The notes beneath the pieces are model-generated. The model worked only from the letters and a program-made list of their open reading frames with translations. It was not told the DNA's origin and ran no database searches. Position numbers and translations under genes: made by a program. Shown here one piece after another: positions 8,454 to 16,082 of a stretch of DNA of 64,000 bases. The stretch is from Rheinheimera maricola (lineage in GTDB: Bacteria; Pseudomonadota; Gammaproteobacteria; Enterobacterales; Alteromonadaceae), in NCBI RefSeq assembly GCF_016918075.2, contig NZ_JAERPS020000007.1, positions 124,001 to 188,000 on the forward strand. Direction: 5' to 3'. The first letter of the stretch is position 1. Each line of letters opens with the position of its first letter.

Positions 8454-9842
8454 ATGTCTGAGACAACGATAAAACAGCTTTCAACTGCTGCAGTTAAAGC
8501 CGCAGATGAAAAATTTTTCGCAATGTACCCTGAAATGGTTGGCAAAAGCATTCGTCCGAACGATCCAAGCCACCGACAATATGTCCAAGCTTGGAATACA
8601 TACTATCGTGCCGCTAACGCAGCTGAGGAAGCAAAAAAAGCAGCTATAATGAAAGCATTGGCTTTGAAACCTGTTACCACCAAAAAGTCTTCTGGTTTTA
8701 CAGAAAAAGTAGCGGGCGCTACTGTGCAACCTTGTCCAAACGCTAAAGCCATCGTATCAGAACCAAAAAAACCTGAGCCTAAACAACCGCCGTGTAACCA
8801 AAACGTAAAACATTGTAAACCTAAAACCACTATTCAATGCCAACATGGTCGTACTGCATCTTCAAGCAATCAGCTAGAAGTAGTACCAGAACCTACCAGT
8901 AGTGAAAAACTGACATTAAGTGCAGATATTGATGGGGGATGCGGCGAGCCCGTTGAATGGGTAGTAAGTGGCTTTACAAATAAAACCATCAAAGGTAACA
9001 AGAGTATACTTGAAATTAAACCGCTAGCATTCAGACATGCAGCGATTAGTCCGCTGGGCCGATGGGCTATGAAGGCTGCACCAAATGTCTATCGTATCTC
9101 CCCACGAATTAAATGTGGTTCAGTTAGCTCACCTTTTACGATTAAGGTTTACCCTGGTGAACAGTGCAGCATAAAAATCAGCCCAGCTAGCTGGTCATTT
9201 TATAAAAAGCTAGAAGAGGGTATGAACACATTGTGCGATTTTGTCTTTGGCAAGAACCGCTTAAACTTCTTATTCCCTAAAGGAGAAATTTCAATTGCTG
9301 CGCAATGGAAAGAACATACTGATCATACAGCTTTTTATCAATATGACATTCAAATTGGCTTAAATCCTTTGTTTGGTTTAGAAAGCCGTATTCCTTTATT
9401 AGACGCTCTTCGTTCTCTTGCTGTACCAGCAAAAGTAGTCGACTGGACTAGGCGTTACTTAGGAGACATTTTATATATAGCGGCTCAAGGCAAACTAAGC
9501 ACAAACGGCAATCTGACCAGAGTCGCGCCAGATCGCTATACTCATTGGACTGCCAGCGCAAATGGTGAGATAAGCATTGTGCTTGGTGCCGAGCTTGGTA
9601 GGTCAAAAGGAGTTTTAGCCTTTGAAGCAAGCGGTGAGTCAGGGGTAGCACTTAAAATGGTATTGGATCCAAAACCTCAAGACCCATCTAACAAAGTGTT
9701 TAAAGCTGATTTATTATTCTCTGGCTTAAAATCAAAAATAAGTATTAAAGTCGCCGGTGGCTTCTTGTCATTTGATGAGGAGTATCAAATTATTAGTAGT
9801 AAGCCACTTTTATCCAATCACCAGCTTTCAATATTCGATTAA
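8454..9842 (+). CDS. Candidate T6SS effector of unknown family
   Basis: 462 aa with no signal peptide. Residues 1-70 are helical and Ala/Lys-rich. A Cys/Pro/Lys-rich linker (about 85-130) carries QPCPN (92-96), matching QFCPN in the lipase, and further Cys residues (PPCNQNVKHC, IQCQHGR). The rest (about 140-462) looks beta-rich with alternating hydrophobics and strand-like repeats near the end (GELSI/GAELG/GLKSKISIKVAGG-type segments). No catalytic motif is recognisable. It follows the second helper gene and precedes three small genes that could give immunity. Effector status is inferred from this layout and the shared N-terminal motif. A pore-forming or binding mechanism would fit a beta-rich protein but is not shown. 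Confidence 0.65.
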   Translation: MSETTIKQLSTAAVKAADEKFFAMYPEMVGKSIRPNDPSHRQYVQAWNTYYRAANAAEEAKKAAIMKALALKPVTTKKSSGFTEKVAGATVQPCPNAKAIVSEPKKPEPKQPPCNQNVKHCKPKTTIQCQHGRTASSSNQLEVVPEPTSSEKLTLSADIDGGCGEPVEWVVSGFTNKTIKGNKSILEIKPLAFRHAAISPLGRWAMKAAPNVYRISPRIKCGSVSSPFTIKVYPGEQCSIKISPASWSFYKKLEEGMNTLCDFVFGKNRLNFLFPKGEISIAAQWKEHTDHTAFYQYDIQIGLNPLFGLESRIPLLDALRSLAVPAKVVDWTRRYLGDILYIAAQGKLSTNGNLTRVAPDRYTHWTASANGEISIVLGAELGRSKGVLAFEASGESGVALKMVLDPKPQDPSNKVFKADLLFSGLKSKISIKVAGGFLSFDEEYQIISSKPLLSNHQLSIFD

Positions 9843-9849
9843 GTTAACT

Positions 9850-10620
9850 ATGAAAAAATATGCTATCTTGCTGGGAGCTAAAAATATTTTCGCTGCGATT
9901 AAGATAAATGATTTAGTCGTTTCCCAAATATACGATGCAGCCCCTACCTCGAAAAACCTTGATGTCACACAGCTGCTTATATCTGGTAATAATAATATAG
10001 TGATTGAGGTTTACCAAGACAAAGAAACCAAACAACAGCTCGTCATCCCCAACCTAAAGGTTAAAGTGGTTGAATCTACCGATAGCGATGTAGAAGGCCC
10101 TGCTATTTTTTCCTTTACTCTCAACCCGCAAGAAGTGAACATCGTAAATGAACGATTAATCGTTTGCAACGAAGGTTTTGATATACAACAAGATATGCCG
10201 GTCTGGTCCTGGCAACAGGCAAAACCCGCTGAGCTCACTCCGGCGAATAAAAAAAAGCTAGTTGAATTTGCGTATAAGCTTTACCAAAGTTTCCGTAATA
10301 AAGATACCCAATTGCTGATCGCTATACAGAAACCAAAGCTCAATGATATCGCGGTGCTAACCGAGCAAGAGTTAGCTGAAGTTGAGGAAGATGTCGAATG
10401 GCTCTATGGTTTCCTGTTTAATGATGACTGGGCGCTAAGAGAGCTCAACATGGCCGATATAAAAGTAGTAGCAAGTGGACATGGCAGAGTTTTTTCAGTG
10501 GTGAGGCTTGATAACTCCCCGTTAATTCGCACCATTCCACCAGCTCAGTCTTTCCATTTTGAAATCAATGTTAGTTTTTTTGGCTCAGCTTATGAGCATG
10601 AAATAGCGATTGTACTTTAA
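9850..10620 (+). CDS. Unknown cytoplasmic protein, possible immunity (paralogue 1)
   Basis: 256 aa from the ATG at 9850, seven bases after the candidate effector. An earlier in-frame start at 9757 lies inside that gene and is less likely. The N-terminal half is beta-rich (KYAILLGAKNIFAAIKIND, then a long NIVIEVYQDKE-like strand pattern). A WSWQQ segment follows near residue 116, then a helical stretch with KLYQSFRNKDTQLLI. No signal peptide or membrane segment. The next gene has the same layout, so the two are diverged tandem copies. Duplicated genes after a toxin are often immunity genes; that is the best guess here, but the family is not recognised. Confidence 0.65.
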   Translation: MKKYAILLGAKNIFAAIKINDLVVSQIYDAAPTSKNLDVTQLLISGNNNIVIEVYQDKETKQQLVIPNLKVKVVESTDSDVEGPAIFSFTLNPQEVNIVNERLIVCNEGFDIQQDMPVWSWQQAKPAELTPANKKKLVEFAYKLYQSFRNKDTQLLIAIQKPKLNDIAVLTEQELAEVEEDVEWLYGFLFNDDWALRELNMADIKVVASGHGRVFSVVRLDNSPLIRTIPPAQSFHFEINVSFFGSAYEHEIAIVL

Positions 10621-10621
10621 G

Positions 10622-11383
10622 ATGAATGAGTTGAAAGTTATTGTATTATCCATCCATTGCAATTTAGCAAGCATCAACATTGTTGTGAATGATATTCCTA
10701 TATACCAGTCGTCACTTTTAGAACATAAGCTATATGAATATTTTGTGTTGACTCCTCACCTGAAGAAAAATCGAAACAGTGTGTCATTGACTGTAAAAAA
10801 CGACTGGAGCAAGCCTGAGCGATTAAACGCATTTTGCGATATAAAAGTAATAGAAAAAAATAATCATGCTTCTAAAACAATTGAAGCATGGCGTTGGGAT
10901 GAGCGCACAACCCCAATTTATTTTAAACCATACACTAAGCATTTCACGTTCTCTTCAGATGCTGAGATTAATTTTGTCCAGCTCGAAAGCACACCATCAA
11001 CAAGCATTAATGCCTTATTAGCCAACCTTGTATCAGCAATACAAAGCAGAGATATTGACTTACTTTTGAATGGGTACCTTATAACCGGACTCCATAAAAA
11101 ATATCTTCACTCTGGCTTGCCGCCCTCAGAATGGATGGCAGTGGAAGCAGCTTTATGGCAACGATGGCTAAGCGAGCCCTTTGGCCTTGTTCAGACCCGA
11201 GATACCAGACTTGAATTCTCGCATGGCCATTACACCTGGGTTTCAGGCAAGCAAGGCCAAGCGCCGATTGCCATCGAGTTTGATTGGGGGCAAGTTGAGT
11301 TGGGATTTATTGTTACTATTCAGGATAATGGCTACCATATCATTCACGTTGATTACGCCGTCACAGAGGCCTGGCATAAATGA
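10622..11383 (+). CDS. Unknown cytoplasmic protein, possible immunity (paralogue 2)
   Basis: 253 aa from the ATG at 10622, one base after the previous stop; a TTG at 10610 is an alternative. The order is the same as in the preceding protein: a beta-rich N-terminus, a W-x-W segment (EAWRWDE) and a helix with VSAIQSRDIDLLL that lines up with FRNKDTQLLI of the first copy. The C-terminal third (FGLVQTRDTRLEFSHGHYTW, then QVELGFIVTIQDNGYHIIHV) resembles NTF2/cystatin-like beta folds, but weakly. It overlaps the next gene by four bases (ATGA), so the cluster is translationally coupled. Confidence 0.65.
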   Translation: MNELKVIVLSIHCNLASINIVVNDIPIYQSSLLEHKLYEYFVLTPHLKKNRNSVSLTVKNDWSKPERLNAFCDIKVIEKNNHASKTIEAWRWDERTTPIYFKPYTKHFTFSSDAEINFVQLESTPSTSINALLANLVSAIQSRDIDLLLNGYLITGLHKKYLHSGLPPSEWMAVEAALWQRWLSEPFGLVQTRDTRLEFSHGHYTWVSGKQGQAPIAIEFDWGQVELGFIVTIQDNGYHIIHVDYAVTEAWHK

Positions 11384-11850
11384 CGACAAAATCACTAGCA
11401 CTCATATTTTTAATAGTTATTATACTATTCGGTCTATATTATTGGGTGAATGCGAAAAGAAATGCGGTTGTGAACCTGGATGACTACAGCAAAACAAGCG
11501 CTATCATTATTTCCGCGAAGTTATATCAAGAAGCCATTCAGAATCGGCTTCGAGCTTTTAACAGTGGTATGGAGCAAGTCTCAACAACAAAGCATTGGAA
11601 GCTAACTGTAACTTATTCGTACAACGTCAACGGTGAGATTTTTTTCACAGTCAAAACCATAATGGCTAATGAGTTAACCAATGATTTGTTTAAAAAACTG
11701 CTGGGAAAACCTGATATTCAAGATCTACAGCAACTGATGTTGGAATATACACCGGGTTCAACAACTCGCATACACTATAGATCAAGCCGCATCGAAGAGT
11801 CTTATCTGCCGGGGATGGGGAAGCCCTCGTTAGCTAAAAATGTTACGTAG
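11380..11850 (+). CDS. Single-pass membrane protein, DUF3592-like, possible immunity
   Basis: 156 aa. One N-terminal membrane segment (SLALIFLIVIILFGLYYWV) is followed by a domain probably outside the cytoplasm. The later part (KLTVTYSYNVNGEIFF, PGSTTRIHYR, EESYLPG) has the strand order of DUF3592-type proteins. It overlaps the upstream gene by four bases and ends the cargo operon, directly before an intrinsic terminator. As the only envelope-exposed member of the second cargo module, it could protect against a periplasm- or membrane-acting toxin; this is inference. Confidence 0.65.
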   Translation: MTTKSLALIFLIVIILFGLYYWVNAKRNAVVNLDDYSKTSAIIISAKLYQEAIQNRLRAFNSGMEQVSTTKHWKLTVTYSYNVNGEIFFTVKTIMANELTNDLFKKLLGKPDIQDLQQLMLEYTPGSTTRIHYRSSRIEESYLPGMGKPSLAKNVT

Positions 11851-11876
11851 AGGCACAGAGAATTTTCTGTGCCTAT
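11851..11876 (+). terminator. Terminator after the second cargo module
   Basis: A perfect 9-bp stem (AGGCACAGA / TCTGTGCCT, 11851-11859 and 11866-11874) with a six-base loop, directly after the stop codon. The following bases are only moderately T-rich. It lies between convergent genes and may act both ways. Confidence 0.7.
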
Positions 11877-11930
11877 ATCTACTGAACCAACATTGCAAAC
11901 TTGGTTAGCATGATTCGACAATAGTTTGCT

Positions 11931-12698
11931 CTAAAACACCCTTGAAACCCCCAACCTAATCGCTGATTCCTTTTCCGTCATTTTTACATCAATACCTGCA
12001 TTCGAGGCTAAATCTGTTTGGTATCTATATTGATCAATAGAGATAGAATAACGTACGGTATCAGATAAAAAAGCTTGCCAAGCGACACCGTATTTTAAGC
12101 CGTTGCCATCACCATCTGCCGAAGGCAGCATACTGCCAAATAAGGTTTCGCTTAGGCTAGCATCGAGAAGTGCATAAGCGATATTGAAACTAATTACGCC
12201 GGTGTCTGTAACGGGGATTCCGTAGTTCGCTCCAACGTAAAAGCCGTCACTTTTAAACGCAAAATTCGAATTTAACTGGCCATCTGCCTTAAGCTCACCA
12301 CTGCGATAGCCGGCGAAAACTGAACCTGACTCGAAAAGTTGGTAGCCAACTGTAATATTGATCTCTTCTCTGTCACCTGTCCATTTCTCCAATGCATCAA
12401 ATTCCGGAATTAACTGAATGTCTGAGAAGTCACTGCTTACTGAACCGAGAATATCAAGGTAAAAGTCAGCATAGGCGATGGTAAGTCCGCCTCTGTAAAT
12501 GAATACATTGTCACCCAGCTGCGACGAAACCTGCAATGCATTACCTGATGCATCTAACGGAACTATGCCATCGAATTTGAGCGAATAGGATGAAAACCCT
12601 GCTTCAGCTCTGGGGATAATAGCCACATCTTCCGCACAGACGGTTGAAGTAAAGACTGAAGTTAAACAAGCACCTGCAAACCATAGTTTATTGTTCAT
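11931..12698 (-). CDS. Outer-membrane beta-barrel protein
   Basis: 255 aa from the ATG at 12698, chosen because AAGGA sits at the right distance and the product starts with a Sec signal (MNNKLWFAGACLTSVFTSTVCA). An upstream ATG at 12773 would overlap the preceding gene. The mature part shows alternating aromatic/small residues (AYADFYLDILGSVSSD, INITVGYQLFESGSVFAGYR, VGANYGIPVTDTG) and ends RLGVSRVF with a terminal Phe, typical of barrels. It probably forms an operon with the periplasmic protein gene 31 bases upstream. Its place inside the T6SS locus is unusual; an envelope role in secretion, or unrelated insertion, is possible. Confidence 0.75.
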   Translation of the reverse strand: MNNKLWFAGACLTSVFTSTVCAEDVAIIPRAEAGFSSYSLKFDGIVPLDASGNALQVSSQLGDNVFIYRGGLTIAYADFYLDILGSVSSDFSDIQLIPEFDALEKWTGDREEINITVGYQLFESGSVFAGYRSGELKADGQLNSNFAFKSDGFYVGANYGIPVTDTGVISFNIAYALLDASLSETLFGSMLPSADGDGNGLKYGVAWQAFLSDTVRYSISIDQYRYQTDLASNAGIDVKMTEKESAIRLGVSRVF

Positions 12699-12729
12699 AG
12701 CTCTATTTCCTTTTTGTCCATGATTAGGT

Positions 12730-13476
12730 TTAAAACGAACCAATAAGTCGCTTTTTCTTTTTAGGCTTTTCAATCAAACTCTCATCGTACATCAGAGAAA
12801 CCTTATATTGCATTGCAAGCTGTTGTATTTTGCTTTGAACCTCAGCTTGTAATTGTTGCTCAAGATTTTGCGTCAGTTTTTGCAGATCTTCATCCGATGG
12901 TATTTTCGTCAGTGCTCCTGAGACGCGCAACAGGTACATAACTGCGCCATCTTCGGAAAAAGACACGTCATAATTTGCCGTATACTTTAATTTCTGAAAC
13001 TTTGTAAGAGTGAGACTGCCACTCTCAGGTATCTGAGTTGGCAGTTCAGGGATTTGATCTGCATTATCGACAAAAGCTAATATGGCCTTTTTAACAACAG
13101 TTAGAATTCCCCTTGTTAAACAATTTTCAAGGTCTTCATTTAACTGGCATTTATGTTTTAAATCATCATTAAAAGCGAATGTTTCGGTAAGATTATCAGC
13201 TTTAGATAAAAGATCTGAGGAGCTCTTTGCATTTATATCGGCTCGCAACGTACTGTACAACTTAGCCTTATCTAACTCTAGTTGCTTCAGTTTTTCATGA
13301 GTCAATTCTTTATCATTGTATGAAGTTTCGGCGAGATGATAGTGGCGAACCTGGATTTCTGCCTCAATTGCCGCAATCGCTTCGATCAACCGAGCGGAAT
13401 TTTGACAGTAAGCTGCCGAGCAAAACAACCAGAACAGCAGGCAAAGTAGCAGCCATGCAATTTTAGGTTTTTTCAT
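12730..13476 (-). CDS. Exported protein of unknown function, coiled-coil N-terminus
   Basis: 248 aa. A strong Sec signal (KIAWLLLCLLFWLFCSAAYC) is followed by a helical region with heptad-like pattern (about 28-75), two Cys (about 110 and 118) that could pair, and a C-terminal helix ending in a Lys-rich tail (EKPKKKKRLIGSF). Periplasmic or outer-membrane associated. It is co-directional with and just upstream of the barrel gene, so the two probably act together. I do not recognise a family. No link to known Tss proteins is visible beyond location. Confidence 0.7.
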   Translation of the reverse strand: MKKPKIAWLLLCLLFWLFCSAAYCQNSARLIEAIAAIEAEIQVRHYHLAETSYNDKELTHEKLKQLELDKAKLYSTLRADINAKSSSDLLSKADNLTETFAFNDDLKHKCQLNEDLENCLTRGILTVVKKAILAFVDNADQIPELPTQIPESGSLTLTKFQKLKYTANYDVSFSEDGAVMYLLRVSGALTKIPSDEDLQKLTQNLEQQLQAEVQSKIQQLAMQYKVSLMYDESLIEKPKKKKRLIGSF

Positions 13477-13691
13477 TTAAAAATCCGTTTAATGACAGGA
13501 AAAATATATTGTCATGGTCCCCTAAGAACGAGGTTTAAGTAAACATTATACGTTTGTGTTTTGCAAACTTTCCTAATGAATAAATCCCATTTGGTAATTA
13601 ATCCGGGTGTTGTTGAAGTTCAACTAAAGTTTATCCAGCAACGCTCTTGTCGACCCCGTTTGGTCTCAGGGTTGCTATTATGGCTATAAAT

Positions 13692-13991
13692 CTATCCACC
13701 GATCATGACTGTCGGTAGTCCCGAAACAACAACGCCACCATGCGCAGTATTGTCGCCCATCCTAACTGCGGGTTTGCCACCGATGATAACAGTTGAAGAT
13801 CCTTTAACGATAGTATCTGACGGGCCGACACATACACACATATCACCGACTGTTGCGGCTGGCAATCCTCCCAATATAACTGTTGGAACGCATGGGCCTG
13901 AAACAGGTCCTCCAACATGTGGAATTGGTGGGGTACCCGGTGTAACCATTGGGCATGTGTGCATATCGCTAAGGCGTGCTGCTGGCGGCAT
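13692..13991 (-). CDS. PAAR-domain spike-tip protein
   Basis: 99 aa, the length of a bare PAAR protein. It begins MPPAARLSDMHTCP and shows the repeating PAAR pattern (PTVILGGLPAATVGD, STVIIGGKPAVRMGD, HGGVVVSGLPTVMIGG) with the His/Cys residues that bind the zinc at the tip. PAAR sharpens the VgrG trimer and can carry effectors; this one has no toxin extension, so it is structural. It is divergent from tssJ, with about 190 bases between them for both promoters. Confidence 0.93.
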   Translation of the reverse strand: MPPAARLSDMHTCPMVTPGTPPIPHVGGPVSGPCVPTVILGGLPAATVGDMCVCVGPSDTIVKGSSTVIIGGKPAVRMGDNTAHGGVVVSGLPTVMIGG

Positions 13992-14183
13992 AGTATTTCT
14001 CTATTTGCTTAACTTATGTACTTTTAGCATAATAATTCGGAAAATCAACACTGCTAATTGTTATTTGTTTGCGGCATATCGATAATATGCTAGGGTTTAA
14101 TTCTACCGATAAAATCCTTTTACCAAGAACATTTCACAGTTAGAGACATATAAATGGTCTGAATATTCAAAGGAGTGTGCGCA

Positions 14184-14687
14184 TTGGCCAGGTTGATACA
14201 CGTAAAACACGTTCTGTTTATCTTATGTTGTGGATTCGCATTTTCAGGCTGTTCCAGCAATCCGCAGTTTGGTGCAGTGTTGGCTGAAGCGATTAGTACA
14301 GACTCATATGAAATAAAAGTATTTATTGATGTTGCTAACGATCTGAATCCGACTCACGATAGCCGCCCTTCCCCGTTAGTGTTAAAAATATTTCAGCTGA
14401 ATGACGACGCAAAGTTTGTAAATTTGAGTATCGACGAATTGTTAGTATCCACCGAGGCAGTGTTGGGCGGCGAACTTGTAGGTATAGATCAGGCAATGAT
14501 GTTTCCTGGTAAAAATCAAGAGCTTAAACTAGTCATTAATAAAGGCGCAGTATTCTTAGGTGTCATAGCGGCATTTCAAAAAGAAGACGGTGTAGCCAAA
14601 AGAGTTATTCCAATTAAAGGCCGATGGTCACGAGATATTTGTATTGAAATATCGAGTATATCCCTAACCAAAGCCGAACGTTGTTAG
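14184..14687 (+). CDS. tssJ: T6SS outer-membrane lipoprotein TssJ
   Basis: 167 aa from the TTG at 14184, which stands eight bases after AGGAG; the GTG at 14175 overlaps that ribosome site and is less likely. A lipoprotein signal ends in FSGC, followed by the beta-sandwich typical of TssJ (SYEIKVFIDVANDLNP, SPLVLKIFQLNDDAKF, with the Phe-containing loop, and KNQELKLVINKGAVFLGVIA). TssJ anchors the TssLM envelope complex in the outer membrane by binding TssM. It is first in the tssJKLM-tagF-pppA-ppkA run. Confidence 0.9.
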   Translation: MARLIHVKHVLFILCCGFAFSGCSSNPQFGAVLAEAISTDSYEIKVFIDVANDLNPTHDSRPSPLVLKIFQLNDDAKFVNLSIDELLVSTEAVLGGELVGIDQAMMFPGKNQELKLVINKGAVFLGVIAAFQKEDGVAKRVIPIKGRWSRDICIEISSISLTKAERC

Positions 14688-14707
14688 ACAAAAAGCAGGA
14701 CGTTAGC

Positions 14708-16051
14708 ATGGACAACCAAGTCATATGGAAACAAGGGATTTTAGTACTGCCGCAACACTTTCAGCAGCAAGAGCGACATAATGCTGCCGAGTTGTTGCAT
14801 AATACTCGCCAGATACAACCCCACTATTGGGGATTTAGTCAAATTCAAATCTCTACATCCGATTTAGCTTTTGGTAGTTTTTCACTATTGCAGTGCGCAG
14901 GCAGTTTTCAAGACGGGACTAGTTTTAACGCACCGCAAAACAACAATTTGCCAAAGTCGATCAAGTTAGAGGATGGTTTAACAAATGTTTTAATCTATCT
15001 GGTATTGCCTCAGCGACAAATCAATGTGAATGACGTTAATTTTGATTCGAGTGATGTAAATGTCATCACGCGTCTCAAACCAAGAGAATTAAACGTTAAA
15101 GACGTTGCGAGCTCTAATCATACTGTTTCCACAATCATAGTCGGCGATATCGACTATCGTATAATGATTAGTTCGGATAAAGCTGGCATTCCGGATGGAA
15201 TGTTGAAGCTTGCAATCGCCCGGGTAAAAGAAGTGAGTAGTGGTCGGATTATTTTGTGTGAAGAGTTTATCCCAAACTTGGTAAATGCACTTGTATCGCC
15301 CAGATTAATGCGTTTTCTAACAGAGCTTCGCGGCATGTTAAGTGCGCGCGGAGATGCGCTTTCCACACAAGCGACAAATTCAGGTCGTACAACCGGCGTA
15401 ACCGAATATTCTGATTTTTTGTTGCTTCAGTTAATAAATCGTTTAGAACCTTTGGTAAATCAATATATTGCAAACCCAATTATGCATCCCAGTGACTTGT
15501 ACTTCAGTATGTTATCTGTCGCTGGTGAGCTATCCACATTTATGAAAAGCAACCGAAGACCTGCCAGCTTTCCATTGTATAATCATGATAATTTAACGTC
15601 GTGTTTTGAGGCCCTTATAAATGATATTGACAGTTCATTTAACGTCGTACTTGAACAAATAGCGAGTCAAATAGAGTTATCAAAGCCTAAAAATAATATT
15701 CGTGCAGCTAGATTATCTCATAAGGCCTTACTTGAAAACGGGGTCTTAATTTTAGCAGTCGCCGCAAATATCCCAGAAGAAACGCTCCGAACTGAGTTGC
15801 CTGCACAAATAAAAATTGGACCTGGTGAAAAAATATTCACTCTTGTTCAAAGTGCATTACCAGGAATTCCTATTCGTTTGTTGTCCCATGTTCCTTCAGA
15901 GATTCCATACAGATCAGGTTATTGCTATTTTGAGTTGGATAAGATGAGTTCATTATGGCCTGAGCTCCAACAATCAAAGGGACTAGCGCTTCATGTAAGT
16001 GGTAATCATCCGGGGCTGACAATGGAATTATGGGCAATAAATCGTAAATAG
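14708..16051 (+). CDS. tssK: T6SS baseplate protein TssK
   Basis: 447 aa from the ATG at 14708 (MDNQVIWKQGILVLPQHF), the classical TssK beginning; a start at 14681 overlapping tssJ is possible but adds an unrelated prefix. Conserved segments include W-x-QGxxLxPQHFQQQ, SPRLMRFLTELRGML and a C-terminal GIPIRLLSHVPSEIPYRSGY. TssK trimers connect the baseplate wedges to the TssLM membrane complex. Length and end (HPGLTMELWAI) are normal. Confidence 0.95.
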   Translation: MDNQVIWKQGILVLPQHFQQQERHNAAELLHNTRQIQPHYWGFSQIQISTSDLAFGSFSLLQCAGSFQDGTSFNAPQNNNLPKSIKLEDGLTNVLIYLVLPQRQINVNDVNFDSSDVNVITRLKPRELNVKDVASSNHTVSTIIVGDIDYRIMISSDKAGIPDGMLKLAIARVKEVSSGRIILCEEFIPNLVNALVSPRLMRFLTELRGMLSARGDALSTQATNSGRTTGVTEYSDFLLLQLINRLEPLVNQYIANPIMHPSDLYFSMLSVAGELSTFMKSNRRPASFPLYNHDNLTSCFEALINDIDSSFNVVLEQIASQIELSKPKNNIRAARLSHKALLENGVLILAVAANIPEETLRTELPAQIKIGPGEKIFTLVQSALPGIPIRLLSHVPSEIPYRSGYCYFELDKMSSLWPELQQSKGLALHVSGNHPGLTMELWAINRK

Positions 16052-16082
16052 GGAGATTTATGAATACTCTGAGGCGCTGCAT

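Noticed and set aside
13621-13691. Possible terminator after the PAAR gene (AGCAAC/GTTGCT arms)
   Set aside because: The loop is long, inner pairing is weak and no T-run follows on the minus strand.
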